Positions 1 through 9,206 are shown, counted from the stretch's first letter. The stretch is DNA of 64,000 nt from Hyphomicrobiales bacterium (GCA_024236395.1 JACKKO010000003.1:104859-168858), one strand, 5' to 3'. Notes: a model not told the origin generated them from the letters alone. Translations and numbers: made by a program.

Positions 1-765
1 GTGCCGGCATTCCGTTATCACCGCGTAGAACCGGGTGATAGCGTATCGGAGCTGGCAGAAACATATGATTCCACCACCAAGGTAATTGCCAAGGCTAATA
101 ATATGGGTAAACCGCATGCGCTGGCGGTGGGACAATGGCTAATTATTCCGGCCGTGCCTGATGAAAAGCCACAGACCGCCGTGGCGGCTGTCAGAAAAAG
201 TACCGAAGTAGCGGCAATTGTTAAGCCTATCGCTAAACCGAGTATAAAATCCACACCGAAAGCAGCGAAGCGTAACTTCAGCCGTAAGAGCCGTATTTCA
301 TCCTCGCGGGATGGCAGGGTGGAAGTGGCTTCACTCACTAATATTGGGATTGCGACCACGCCAGTGATTAAGGCCTCTACAGGCAATGGTCAGCTGGGCT
401 GGCCGGTGCTTCGTGGCAAAGTAATCTCTAAATTCGGCCCGCAGAAAAAGGGTATCCACAACGATGGTATTAATATCCAAGCCAAAGCAGGGGCAAAAAT
501 ACTGGCTGCTGAAGATGGTGAAGTGGTGTATGTGGGAGAAGGGCTGAAGGGCTATGGCAATATGCTGATTATCAAGCATGATTCCGGCTATCTGACGGCG
601 TATGCCCACAATCAAAAAATTCTGGTAAAGAAGCGCCAGCGCGTAAAGCGCGGGCAGCTTATTGGCTATGTGGGGGCTACCGGCAATGTATCGACCCCAC
701 AGTTGCACTTTGCCGTGCGCAAAGGTAAACAGGCGGTTGACCCACTGAAATATCTTTCAAGCTAA
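1..765 (+). CDS. LysM and degenerate LytM (M23-fold) envelope protein, 5' partial
   Basis: The 254 readable residues carry a LysM peptidoglycan-binding repeat at about residues 6-50, a basic, low-complexity linker (about 60-130) and a LytM/M23-fold domain at about 135-252. The usual zinc ligands are missing: the first motif reads N-D-G-I-N where active enzymes have H-x-G-I-D, and the last reads Q-L-H where they have H-x-H. This is the pattern of NlpD/EnvC/DipM factors, which activate amidases at the division septum instead of cutting peptidoglycan themselves. The frame is open from the first base (GTG) with no signal peptide, so the true start almost certainly lies upstream of the window. It converges on the regulator gene that ends 9 bases downstream. 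The domain assignment is firm; the amidase-activator role is inferred from family resemblance. Confidence 0.85.
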   Translation: MPAFRYHRVEPGDSVSELAETYDSTTKVIAKANNMGKPHALAVGQWLIIPAVPDEKPQTAVAAVRKSTEVAAIVKPIAKPSIKSTPKAAKRNFSRKSRISSSRDGRVEVASLTNIGIATTPVIKASTGNGQLGWPVLRGKVISKFGPQKKGIHNDGINIQAKAGAKILAAEDGEVVYVGEGLKGYGNMLIIKHDSGYLTAYAHNQKILVKKRQRVKRGQLIGYVGATGNVSTPQLHFAVRKGKQAVDPLKYLSS

Positions 766-773
766 ACGTTGTT

Positions 774-1688
774 CTAGCGGCCCCGATAATGCTCACATGG
801 GTTATAGTAGTGTGAGTTTAATCTCCTGTGGGTCCATTTTTTGTGTACTTGTTCTTGCACTGTATCATTATGCGGCGATTCTCTAAAATTGTTGATTTTG
901 TCAATTGCGACCTTCTGTTCCGGCGTCACAGCAATGCCCTTATCCATGCCTTCAAGCACACGGGCAAAATGAAAAATAGTTGGGGGATAGGGGGTTTCTG
1001 ATGGGAGATGACCACTAATCATTTCCCCCATATTAAAATAATCAAAAATCATGGCAAGTTCGTTCGTATTAAAAATAGCAGGTAATTTTCGTGCAAAAAG
1101 TTCATTTTGAATGATGCGAAAGAATCCTTCGCCGGTAAACACATCCAGTCCTTGCTCTTGCCAGGAAGGAAAAACCTTGCCATTGCGATGATATTTTCCA
1201 TTTTCATCGCCATAGATAATGGCATAGCCGGGAGAATGTAAAAGCGTATTAGTACCTGGTTCGAGGCGTTCAAAATAGTCACAAAAAAGTCGTATTATTT
1301 TCAGGCTGGGTTGAAGTTTACTATTTTCAACGCGGGAAATAGTTTCATGACGTATGCCAGTTGCCTCATGAAGTTTAGGGCCAGATAAAGATAAGTGTTT
1401 TCGTGTTTGCTTGAGTACTGCGCCAAACATTTCTGGCTTATCAAATACCCCGGCGAGCATCCAGCCATCATAGAGATTAAGGTCAGCGTCATATAAGACA
1501 CCATTTAGTGCCCATTGCTCTACGGGTGAGATAGTGGCACCTGTCTCCCATCGGCGAATAGTATCCGCGGTAATGGTTTTGGCTTTGGGTAGGAAATAGA
1601 GGGCATCACGCATTTTCTCGGCCAACTCTTCATGGCTAAGCTCACGCTTTGTACGTTGCGCCACAATTTTATGAGGCGGATATGGCAT
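774..1688 (-). CDS. Putative transcriptional regulator with two XRE-type helix-turn-helix segments
   Basis: The 304-residue protein starts at the ATG at 1688. A longer open frame runs back to 1814, but it would overlap tRNA-Arg and is rejected. Residues about 6-52 look like a helix-turn-helix (S-H-E-E-L-A-E-K-M, then I-T-A-D-T-I-R-R-W-E-T-G). Residues about 90-145 look like a second, clearer XRE/Cro-type helix-turn-helix (G-P-K-L-H-E-A-T-G-I-R-H-E-T-I-S-R-V-E-N). The C-terminal half has no recognised domain; it is rich in aromatic residues and may bind a ligand or mediate oligomerisation. There is no operon partner: it is convergent with the LysM gene and follows tRNA-Arg on the same strand. 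Target genes are unknown. Confidence 0.6.
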   Translation of the reverse strand: MPYPPHKIVAQRTKRELSHEELAEKMRDALYFLPKAKTITADTIRRWETGATISPVEQWALNGVLYDADLNLYDGWMLAGVFDKPEMFGAVLKQTRKHLSLSGPKLHEATGIRHETISRVENSKLQPSLKIIRLFCDYFERLEPGTNTLLHSPGYAIIYGDENGKYHRNGKVFPSWQEQGLDVFTGEGFFRIIQNELFARKLPAIFNTNELAMIFDYFNMGEMISGHLPSETPYPPTIFHFARVLEGMDKGIAVTPEQKVAIDKINNFRESPHNDTVQEQVHKKWTHRRLNSHYYNPCEHYRGR

Positions 1689-1752
1689 AATACATTGAGA
1701 ATACGCCAGAAAACGTCTTTTTACAAGGGGTGAAAAAGTCAGGTTTAAAAAA

Positions 1753-1829
1753 TGGCGCACCCGTAGGGATTCGAACCCCAAACCTCCTGATCCGTAGTCA
1801 GGTGCTCTATCCAATTGAGCTACGGGTGC
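1753..1829 (-). tRNA. tRNA-Arg (anticodon ACG)
   Basis: On the minus strand the 77-base gene begins with acceptor strand GCACCCG and closes with CGGGTGC, discriminator G and an encoded CCA. The D-arm (TAGCTCAATTGG) and T-arm (GGTTCGAATCC) are canonical. The seven-base anticodon loop CTACGGA presents ACG, which would be edited to ICG to read CGU, CGC and CGA. Confidence 0.95.
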
Positions 1830-1971
1830 GTAGGAGAGCCGCCACTATAAGAAACTCCACGCGTAACTCAAGCGGTTTTTATATTTATAGGCAGGAAATA
1901 TGTCATCCTGCTTTACTACCAAGTCTATGAATAAATTTGTGAAAAGTGCTGAAATATGATATGTTTAATCT

Positions 1972-2373
1972 GTGGTAAATTTTGTTCAAATGGTAACAAA
2001 TCAATCTGAGGGCACACAGCGCTATCGTCCGCCGCTGCCTGGCTACCCAAACGCTAAAGATTACGCAGAAGGATATAGTAATCCTACCCGGAAGCCTTGG
2101 GAAACTGCCTATGCTGAGCGTAATGCTGACCTGCAGGAGCACCATTTTAGTGGTGATCTCAGGCAGGGGGAGGATCGAGGTATCTCCTGGCGTGAGTATG
2201 TGTCGGCGGAGCGTATGACCGGTGCGGAATATCTGGCGCGGTCAGAACATAGCGCTATGCCACGGCTTGCACCTAAGCGGGCTGCGGATGCGCCTTCGCA
2301 CTACTGGGCCAACCGTATTCTGTCCGGACGTGGATTAGGGGCTGGTATCGCGCGGCCAATGCGGGCTGTTTAG
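1972..2373 (+). CDS. Hypothetical protein, no recognised domain
   Basis: The open frame codes for 133 residues, or 127 if the ATG at 1990 is used, which removes an unusual M-V-N-F-V-Q leader. The protein is hydrophilic and rich in Arg, Glu, Tyr and Pro. It has no signal peptide or membrane segment, and I recognise no domain. Its C-terminus contains W-A-N-R-I-L-S-G-R-G-L-G-A-G. It stands alone, 3 bases from the convergent stop of the GT-C-like gene. Codon use looks like that of its neighbours, which supports a real gene. No function can be proposed. Confidence 0.55.
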   Translation: MVNFVQMVTNQSEGTQRYRPPLPGYPNAKDYAEGYSNPTRKPWETAYAERNADLQEHHFSGDLRQGEDRGISWREYVSAERMTGAEYLARSEHSAMPRLAPKRAADAPSHYWANRILSGRGLGAGIARPMRAV

Positions 2374-2376
2374 CCG

Positions 2377-4125
2377 CTATTCTTCCAGCTTGCTAAGTTC
2401 GTAAATGACGGCCACGTCATCTTCGTAAACCGCTGCTTTTTGCTTAAGAGAATCACTCAGTATATAGGGATTCTCAATAACTGCTGCCAGACGCGAAGGG
2501 ATTTCCTCGTCGAAAGGTTTGAAATAGGTGGGAGGAGTATCCTTAAAATGTTTCTTTTCTACAATAAAGTGGGTTACGCCATAGGTATCCCTGAGAGTTT
2601 CCAGCGGTGTGCTATCTTTAGCAAAATAGGCATCCATAAGCGCAACCATGCGTTTACGCATTTCTTTTAGGTATTCTAAATGAAGCACTTGGTGTGTTTC
2701 AAACGTAAGCAGTGCGCTTTTTTGGGCAAAGAAGGGTACGTTGTTAATAATGCCGTTCGGCCAGCCAGCGACATAATAAGACGCATCCCCTTGCATATTT
2801 TTTATATAATTGATTATAGGCTCTTCTTCCTTTCCAAGATGTACCATATGTGTAAACTTACCTTCACCTCTGGTTCCAATAAGTAAGAAAATACCCAATA
2901 CCACTAAAATCGTAAGATTACTGCTATTCCTACGAATCAATGAGGGAAGCTTGGTATTTTCTAACACCAGCCTTAGCGTTAACGGGAAAGTCAGAACGAT
3001 CCATATGGGGACTGTGTACCATAAATAACGATTTGGCATATAAAGATACGGTGCAAATACGTAGGCAATGGTGTGCGTAATTAGCGTTATACCAGCCAAC
3101 ATCATGTAAACGCGGACAAAAACGGGGGATTGTCTTGGCAATAAATACGTTCCTAGAATAGATATCCCAATTATGAAAATCCATATGAAAGCAAACAGCA
3201 ATACGGCAAAGTAATTATCATTGATAGAATACAACGAAGCGCTTAAAATAAGCGGCGTGCCGCTACTAATTAAGGTTATTCTGGTAAGGGCAATGAACCA
3301 GTCCCAAAAGAAACTATAAGGCGGGAAATCGCCATATATATACCTTCCGCTAGAGCCAGCCTCTGGATAGGCGGTTAAATGTTCAAGCAGGACTCTTGAA
3401 CCATAGCTCTGTCCGTTGATGAGCTGAGGAAAGACGATAAGTGCGCATAGCCCAGCAGTTATGCTAAGCAAGCCAAGGCGCCTGGAATATGAGCATTGGT
3501 TCACGACAGTTCCCTGATATTCCTTAGGAAGTAACAGCAGCCAGCAGGCCAGCGTTATGCCGCAGATTACCGCGACGGTTGGGTATAGTGCGGTTATAAA
3601 TATCGTGAGGCAGGCTAGTAAAAGCGGCCGCTCATATATCAGTGTAAGTAATGCCAGTGCGACAACTGGATAGGCAAACATCCTGGGATTGCTGCCCCCC
3701 ATAGCCAGATAAAAAAAAGCATCGGAGGAGAGCGTAAGGAGGAGTGTACAGAAAAATGCTGTTACACCACCTAGTCTTAATGCAACCAAAGCAAGCGAGA
3801 TAAGCATTGTGATGTAACTAATATAAGGTAAAACATTTTGCCAAAATGACAAGTCACCATGTTCTGCTATAATTTTGAATAACTTGCTATATCCCAATGG
3901 GATAATGGCGTTCAGGTAATACTGATTGATATAATCGTCTTTGAATGTGCTATCTGGAATATAGGATAAAAAGGGAGGAATATACTGGCGCGTGTCATCG
4001 TAGACGATATTGGAGGTATTCCAAAGCTCCCAATGTGCTTTTATACCAGGCACAAATATCCAGCATAACACCACTACGGCAAAGAGGAGTGCAAAATAAT
4101 TATTTTTCTTTAGGTGGTTAGTCAT
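2377..4125 (-). CDS. Polytopic membrane protein, GT-C glycosyltransferase-like
   Basis: Starting at the ATG at 4125 gives 582 residues. This start overlaps the stop of the upstream glycosyltransferase gene, as expected for translational coupling; the frame is open to 4182 but without need. There are about eleven to twelve hydrophobic helices. The first periplasmic loop has a D-D pair (I-V-Y-D-D-T-R-Q), the usual place of the catalytic acidic motif of GT-C enzymes, which use polyprenyl-phosphate sugars. The final ~110 residues are soluble and presumably periplasmic. With the preceding GT2/methyltransferase gene it probably forms a two-step lipid-linked sugar or envelope glycosylation module. 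The GT-C assignment is inference from topology and the acidic pair; the membrane nature is plain. Confidence 0.6.
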   Translation of the reverse strand: MTNHLKKNNYFALLFAVVVLCWIFVPGIKAHWELWNTSNIVYDDTRQYIPPFLSYIPDSTFKDDYINQYYLNAIIPLGYSKLFKIIAEHGDLSFWQNVLPYISYITMLISLALVALRLGGVTAFFCTLLLTLSSDAFFYLAMGGSNPRMFAYPVVALALLTLIYERPLLLACLTIFITALYPTVAVICGITLACWLLLLPKEYQGTVVNQCSYSRRLGLLSITAGLCALIVFPQLINGQSYGSRVLLEHLTAYPEAGSSGRYIYGDFPPYSFFWDWFIALTRITLISSGTPLILSASLYSINDNYFAVLLFAFIWIFIIGISILGTYLLPRQSPVFVRVYMMLAGITLITHTIAYVFAPYLYMPNRYLWYTVPIWIVLTFPLTLRLVLENTKLPSLIRRNSSNLTILVVLGIFLLIGTRGEGKFTHMVHLGKEEEPIINYIKNMQGDASYYVAGWPNGIINNVPFFAQKSALLTFETHQVLHLEYLKEMRKRMVALMDAYFAKDSTPLETLRDTYGVTHFIVEKKHFKDTPPTYFKPFDEEIPSRLAAVIENPYILSDSLKQKAAVYEDDVAVIYELSKLEE

Positions 4126-5650
4126 TCGTTGTCGCCATTGCTTTTTTAAGCTGCCTCCGTCCTTCTTCTTTTGAATTTTCAAGAAGGCGTTCTATGGTTG
4201 GGCGAGGGGTAGCCACCATGGCGATCTGAAATGCAAATAGTCCTTTACTTATTTTGATTAGTACCCGGTTAATGCGTAATAGTAATCTGGCAAGCCAGGT
4301 ATCACCAAAAATAAAGGGGATTGGTACAGGAATACCCTTAACGTGCTGTACCTTAAAGCCATGAATCTCAAGTAAATTATGCAATGACTTAAATGTAAAC
4401 AGGCGTTTGTGTGTCAAATCCAGAATACCTCGTTTCCCGTAGTTAAAACCACCAAATAGCAATGATAATCTAACAAAAAGAAATGCCACATTGCCGGTTG
4501 TAATAACAACGCGTTTTGGAGGGTTCTGGAATTCTGACAATAACTTACGAAGTGATTCCAGAAAGGCATCCGGATTAATCAAGTGCTCGATTACATCAAG
4601 TAAAAGAACACTGTCCACCTGCTGAAGTTTCGGGGGCTTATGTAATTGATCCTTATCAATATCGGTATGATAAAATGCTTCAAAATACTTCTGAACATCT
4701 GGCCTTACGTTACTATCGTACCCATAAACACTACATGATTTCTCTTTGAGTTTCTGTGCGATATGCCCGCTACCACAACCAAAATCGAGTACAGTGTCAC
4801 CTTCATCTACCTGTGAAATCGCGAAAAGATGGCTGCTGTCGAATTGCGTTTTATCTTCATACTGTTCACCATAAATCTGGTAATCAAATTTAGGCGTATA
4901 ATAAATACCAAACTTCTGAACGCGGGATAGAAAAGTGGAGTGCATGATTTGCAGAGCATAACGTATTCCATTTACGTTGCAGATTTCGTCTCCATAATGA
5001 GTAGGGATGGGGAGTTCTTTGATACGGCAGTGATTGTCAATTAACTGAATAATGATATCGGTATCAAAATCAAAATCATTAGAGTTGTATTGGAAGGGAA
5101 TTTTCTGCAGCGTTTTAACACGGTAGATGCGGTAGCCCGTATGAAACTCACTCAAATCTGTTCCCAACAGTCCATTTTGAATGCGGGTTAGAATGATGTT
5201 ACCAAGGAATTTATAGAGCGGCATACCCCCTTTTAGTGCGTCGCGCTTACGCAACATGCGTGATCCAAACACAGCATCGGCGGAATTTTGTGCTATAGGT
5301 TCTAATAAGTCCTTGAGACATTCAGGTGCATACTGGGCATCTGCGTGTAGCAGTGCCACGATATCAAATCCTTTCTGAATTGCGTAGGTGAAGCCGATCT
5401 TCTGATTGCCGCCATAGCCTTGATTAATTGGGTTTTTTAGAACGCGGACATAACGTTTTTTTTCCAGAAAATAACGATTGCCCTCTAGAACAGTATTGTC
5501 TTCTGAACCATCATCAATGACAATGACTTCAACATCATAATCGCTGCTTTCCCACAACGAATCAGGAATACGGTCGAGAACAGATTTGATATGGCGCTCA
5601 GCATTATAGGAAACAATAAAGATAAGTACCTTAAGCGGAGCTTCTGTCAT
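4118..5650 (-). CDS. Family 2 glycosyltransferase fused to SAM-dependent methyltransferase
   Basis: The start is the ATG at 5650, 4 bases after the coaD stop; the frame is open to 5692 but that would run into coaD. The 510-residue product has two domains. Residues about 5-220 are a GT-A family 2 transferase resembling dolichyl- or undecaprenyl-phosphate sugar transferases: V-I-D-D-G-S-E-D-N-T, N-Q-G-Y-G-G-N, and the H-A-D-A-Q metal-site region. Residues about 285-400 are a class I methyltransferase with the SAM-binding loop V-L-D-F-G-C-G-S-G and later L-L-L-D-V-I-E-H-L. A hydrophobic stretch near residues 435-490 suggests membrane association. It would charge a polyprenyl phosphate with a sugar and methylate a sugar or lipid in the same pathway. 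Substrates are unknown. Confidence 0.8.
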   Translation of the reverse strand: MTEAPLKVLIFIVSYNAERHIKSVLDRIPDSLWESSDYDVEVIVIDDGSEDNTVLEGNRYFLEKKRYVRVLKNPINQGYGGNQKIGFTYAIQKGFDIVALLHADAQYAPECLKDLLEPIAQNSADAVFGSRMLRKRDALKGGMPLYKFLGNIILTRIQNGLLGTDLSEFHTGYRIYRVKTLQKIPFQYNSNDFDFDTDIIIQLIDNHCRIKELPIPTHYGDEICNVNGIRYALQIMHSTFLSRVQKFGIYYTPKFDYQIYGEQYEDKTQFDSSHLFAISQVDEGDTVLDFGCGSGHIAQKLKEKSCSVYGYDSNVRPDVQKYFEAFYHTDIDKDQLHKPPKLQQVDSVLLLDVIEHLINPDAFLESLRKLLSEFQNPPKRVVITTGNVAFLFVRLSLLFGGFNYGKRGILDLTHKRLFTFKSLHNLLEIHGFKVQHVKGIPVPIPFIFGDTWLARLLLRINRVLIKISKGLFAFQIAMVATPRPTIERLLENSKEEGRRQLKKAMATTND

Positions 5651-5654
5651 GCCA

Positions 5655-6152
5655 CTATCCTGAATAATAATCACGCACGGCTTCGGCAACATGCGGCGTT
5701 ACAAACGGGCTGACATCACCACCCAGTCGGGCAATCTCTTTCACCAGGCGCGAAGCAACAAACTGGGTGCTTTCAGAAGCGGGAAGTAATACGGTCTGGA
5801 TTTCCTTGCGTAGTTTGGAGTTCATCGCTGCCATCTGAATCTCATATTCAAAGTCAGATATTGCCCGTAATCCCCTGATAATCATGGATGCATTCTGATT
5901 GGCGGCGAAGTCTACGAGCAAGCCTGTAAAGGGTTTTACCTCCACATTTCCCGGTGCATTGATTGTCTGAAGATCTTCCTTGACCATAGAGACACGTTGC
6001 TCAATAGTAAAAATCGGAGTTTTTGGAATATCCTCTGCTACTGCGATAATCAAGCGGTCAGTGATTCTGGCTGCACGCTTGATGATATCGAGATGCCCCA
6101 GCGTGATGGGATCAAACGTGCCGGGGTAAATTGCGATGCGCTCCTCTGCCAT
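5655..6152 (-). CDS. coaD: Pantetheine-phosphate adenylyltransferase
   Basis: This is the fourth step of coenzyme A synthesis: ATP plus 4'-phosphopantetheine gives dephospho-CoA. The 165 residues match the family length. The nucleotidyltransferase signature is at the N-terminus (Y-P-G-T-F-D-P-I-T-L-G-H, containing the T/HxGH motif), R-G-L-R-A-I-S-D-F-E-Y-E lies in the middle, and the C-terminal S-P-F-V-T-P-H-V region closes the active site (the family usually has S-S-x-x-V-K). It lies 3 bases downstream of gyrA and 4 bases upstream of the glycosyltransferase fusion, so it is probably cotranscribed with them. Type III pantothenate kinase (coaX) at 48.6 kb provides the first step of the same pathway. 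Confidence 0.95.
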   Translation of the reverse strand: MAEERIAIYPGTFDPITLGHLDIIKRAARITDRLIIAVAEDIPKTPIFTIEQRVSMVKEDLQTINAPGNVEVKPFTGLLVDFAANQNASMIIRGLRAISDFEYEIQMAAMNSKLRKEIQTVLLPASESTQFVASRLVKEIARLGGDVSPFVTPHVAEAVRDYYSG

Positions 6153-6155
6153 GGA

Positions 6156-8951
6156 TTATTCCTCAGAGTCGTCTGGCGTATCTTCCGACGATTCCGCGTT
6201 GTTTTCTGCTTCTGAATTAGCAGATTTTTCAAGATTTTCGTCCTGCTCGTCTTCGGCCTCCGATTCCGCAATATAGGCCGAGGAGACAACTTTTTCATCA
6301 TCGTTCACGGTAAACAGCTTTACGCCCTGCGTATTACGGCTGGTGATACGGACATCGCGTATCGGTGTGCGAATGAGCTTGCCGCGATTGGTAATCAGCA
6401 TGATCTGATCGCCTGATTCTACCGGGAAGGTGCTGACTACCAGTCCGTTACGCTCGCTGGTCAGAATATTGGTGACGCCTTTGCCGCCCCGGTTGGTGAT
6501 GCGGTATTCATACGCAGAGGTGCGCTTGCCGTATCCATTTTCCGTGATGGCGAGCAGGAATTGCTCATTTTTCGCCCAAGCGGTGATCGTTTCCTTATCC
6601 AGCGGAGAATCTTCAATAGTAGAAAGGGCCTCTTGCAGGGCTTCGTCCTCTTCAGCGCAGGCCACGGCACGGCGCTGTTCTACAGGGATTCTCAGATAAT
6701 TCGTGCGGGTTTCCGTATCTTCGCCTTCACCGAAGCCGGAGATAATGGACATAGAGATGACCGTATCACCTTTGGCCAGCTTCATGCCGCGTACCCCCAC
6801 GGAGTTACGGCCTTTAAAGACGCGTACTGCAGTAACCGGGCAGCGCAGTGCTTGCCCCTGTGCCGAAGCGAGCAGAACGTGCTGATCCTCGCTACAGACG
6901 GAAACGCCCACCAGCGCATCGCTTTCTTCCAGCTTCATGGCAATTTTACCATTGGACTGGATATTCTGGAAGTCAGTCAGCTTATTACGGCGCACATTAC
7001 CACTGGTGGTAGCGAACATAATATCCATGGTTTCCCAGGCAGTTTCATCCTCCGGCAATGCCATCACCATATTGATGGTTTCGCCTTCAATGAGAGGGAA
7101 GATATTCATTAGTGAACGGCCACGCGATTGTGGGTTTCCCAGCGGCAGGCGGTAAACTTTGAGCTTATAAACCTTGCCTGCCGTAGAGAAGAACAACATG
7201 GGCGTGTGCGTATTAGAAATAAAGACCTGCGTGGTGATATCCTCGTCGCGAACCGCCATCCCGGAGCGTCCTTTACCGCCACGGCGCTGAGCGCGATAGG
7301 TGGAGAGGGGAACACGTTTGATATAACCGCCCATAGTAACGGTGACGACCATATCCTCTTTCTGGATCAGGTCTTCCACATCCTGCTCAAACTCCGCATC
7401 GCTGATTTCCGTACGGCGCGGGGTGGCAAACTCTTCTTTAATCTCCAGCAGTTCCTGCTTCAGGATGCCATCCAGACGCTCAGAGGAACCGAGGATATCC
7501 AGGTAATCGCGGATATTGGCAGCCAATTCTTCCAGTTCGTCGGTAATCTTCTGCTGCTCCAGCCCGGTGAGACGGGAGAGGCGCATTTCCAGAATGGCTT
7601 TGGCCTGTGTTTCCGTGAAATAGACGCGGTCCTTTTTCAGAATATTCCCGCTATCATCCACCAGGGCGATCAAGGAGGCGACATCAGCGGCATTCCAATC
7701 CCGCTCCATCAGGCGCTCCCGGGCAACGTTGGGATCAGGCGCACTGCGGATAATGGCAATCACTTCATCAATGTTTGCTACGGCGATATACAGGCCCAGC
7801 AAAATATGGGCACGGTCACGCGCTTTATTGAGCAGAAAATTGGTACGGCGGGTAATGACTTCACGGCGGAATTCTACAAAACCGTCCAGCACTTCCTTGA
7901 TGTTCATCAGGCGCGGGCGGCCACGATCCAGCGCCAGCATATTGACGCCAAAACTGGTTTGCAGTGGTGTGAATTTATAAAGTTGATTGAGGATAACATC
8001 CCCGGTGACATCACGGCGCAGTTCGACCACCACGCGAATCCCAGATTTATCGGACTCATCACGCAAATCCGTAATGCCTTCAATACGTTTTTCTTTCACC
8101 AGCTCGGCAATACGCTCCACCATACGGGCCTTATTGACCTGATAGGGGATTTCCGTGATGATGATGCTTTCTTTTCCGTCATTGGCCAGCACCACTTCCG
8201 CCCGGCCACGAATCAGGATTGAGCCTCGCCCGGTGGTAGTGGAGGAGTGAATACCACTGCGGCCCATGATAATGCCCCCGGTGGGGAAATCCGGGCCGGG
8301 GATTACTTCAATGAGTTCTTCCGGGGAAAGATCCGGATTTTCTAATACGCGGATTGTTCCATCAATCACTTCGCCTAGGTTATAGGTTGGGATATTGGTC
8401 GCCATCCCCACGGCAATCCCGCCGGCTCCGTTTACCAGCAGGTTGGGGAAGCGGGCCGGGACAACAATCGGCTCCCTCTCAGAGCCATCATAGTTATCCT
8501 GCCAATCAACCGTATCCTTATCAATATCCTCCAACAGCATGTGGGAGGCCTTGGCAAGGCGCGATTCCGTGTAACGCATGGCGGCGGGTGAATCCCCATC
8601 AATGGAACCGAAGTTCCCCTGGCCATCCACCAGCGGCAGGCGCAACGAGAAATTCTGTGCCATCCGCACCAACGCGTCATAAATAGCGGAGTCCCCGTGC
8701 GGGTGATATTTACCCATGACTTCACCGACAATACGCGCGCTTTTACGATAGGGGCGGTTATATTCCGAACCCGATTCCTTCATCGCGTAAAGGATACGGC
8801 GATGTACCGGCTTCAGGCCGTCGCGTGCATCCGGCAACGCCCGCGAAACAATGACACTCATCGCGTAATCAAGGTAGGAACTGCGCATTTCCCGCTCAAT
8901 GGGGATGGGCACAATCTGGGAGATATTCTCGGCGGTACTGTCGTCGGACAA
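6156..8951 (-). CDS. gyrA: DNA gyrase subunit A
   Basis: The 931-residue subunit carries the DNA breakage-reunion activity of gyrase. The catalytic tyrosine is Tyr127 in A-A-M-R-Y-T-E. The quinolone-resistance region G-D-S-A-I-Y-D (Ser88, Asp92) has the wild-type residues at the E. coli 83 and 87 positions. The GyrA box Q-R-R-G-G-K-G, typical of true gyrase, precedes the beta-pinwheel domain. The last ~35 residues are a strongly acidic tail. The start codon appears to be TTG at 8951, placing M-S-D-D-S at the N-terminus as in relatives; no ATG gives a complete N-terminus. It leads the gyrA-coaD-glycosyltransferase gene run. Confidence 0.97.
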   Translation of the reverse strand: MSDDSTAENISQIVPIPIEREMRSSYLDYAMSVIVSRALPDARDGLKPVHRRILYAMKESGSEYNRPYRKSARIVGEVMGKYHPHGDSAIYDALVRMAQNFSLRLPLVDGQGNFGSIDGDSPAAMRYTESRLAKASHMLLEDIDKDTVDWQDNYDGSEREPIVVPARFPNLLVNGAGGIAVGMATNIPTYNLGEVIDGTIRVLENPDLSPEELIEVIPGPDFPTGGIIMGRSGIHSSTTTGRGSILIRGRAEVVLANDGKESIIITEIPYQVNKARMVERIAELVKEKRIEGITDLRDESDKSGIRVVVELRRDVTGDVILNQLYKFTPLQTSFGVNMLALDRGRPRLMNIKEVLDGFVEFRREVITRRTNFLLNKARDRAHILLGLYIAVANIDEVIAIIRSAPDPNVARERLMERDWNAADVASLIALVDDSGNILKKDRVYFTETQAKAILEMRLSRLTGLEQQKITDELEELAANIRDYLDILGSSERLDGILKQELLEIKEEFATPRRTEISDAEFEQDVEDLIQKEDMVVTVTMGGYIKRVPLSTYRAQRRGGKGRSGMAVRDEDITTQVFISNTHTPMLFFSTAGKVYKLKVYRLPLGNPQSRGRSLMNIFPLIEGETINMVMALPEDETAWETMDIMFATTSGNVRRNKLTDFQNIQSNGKIAMKLEESDALVGVSVCSEDQHVLLASAQGQALRCPVTAVRVFKGRNSVGVRGMKLAKGDTVISMSIISGFGEGEDTETRTNYLRIPVEQRRAVACAEEDEALQEALSTIEDSPLDKETITAWAKNEQFLLAITENGYGKRTSAYEYRITNRGGKGVTNILTSERNGLVVSTFPVESGDQIMLITNRGKLIRTPIRDVRITSRNTQGVKLFTVNDDEKVVSSAYIAESEAEDEQDENLEKSANSEAENNAESSEDTPDDSEE

Positions 8952-8998
8952 AATCGATTACTTTTCGTTACAGTTAACGTCGTAAAAACAACCTATAA

Positions 8999-9027
8999 TT
9001 TCTACACCAAAAGCTCATAAGGTGCAA
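8999..9027 (-). promoter_or_regulatory. Possible sigma-70 promoter of gyrA
   Basis: On the minus strand a TTGCAC box (9022-9027) is separated by 17 bases from TAGAAA (8999-9004), about 50 bases before the gyrA start. The -10 box is weak, so this is only a candidate. Confidence 0.3.
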
Positions 9028-9206
9028 CTGCTACAAAAGCACTAATCTATGGAAATCCGGGAATATTTGCTGCAAACCCACTGATTTTGAACGGGCATAA
9101 ATGATGGGGGTAACTAGCTGTTTTTCAGTGGTGGTAATGGCGTGTGGTTCGCTGTATGTTTTTGGTCACACATTGGGCTCACAAACGGCCAGAAAAAGAG
9201 GGGAGT

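Noticed and set aside
1689..1814. N-terminal extension of the regulator up to 1814
   Set aside because: It would translate part of tRNA-Arg; the ATG at 1688 gives a normal start.
7128..8222. 364-codon open frame antisense to gyrA
   Set aside because: Shadow of gyrA; no domain.
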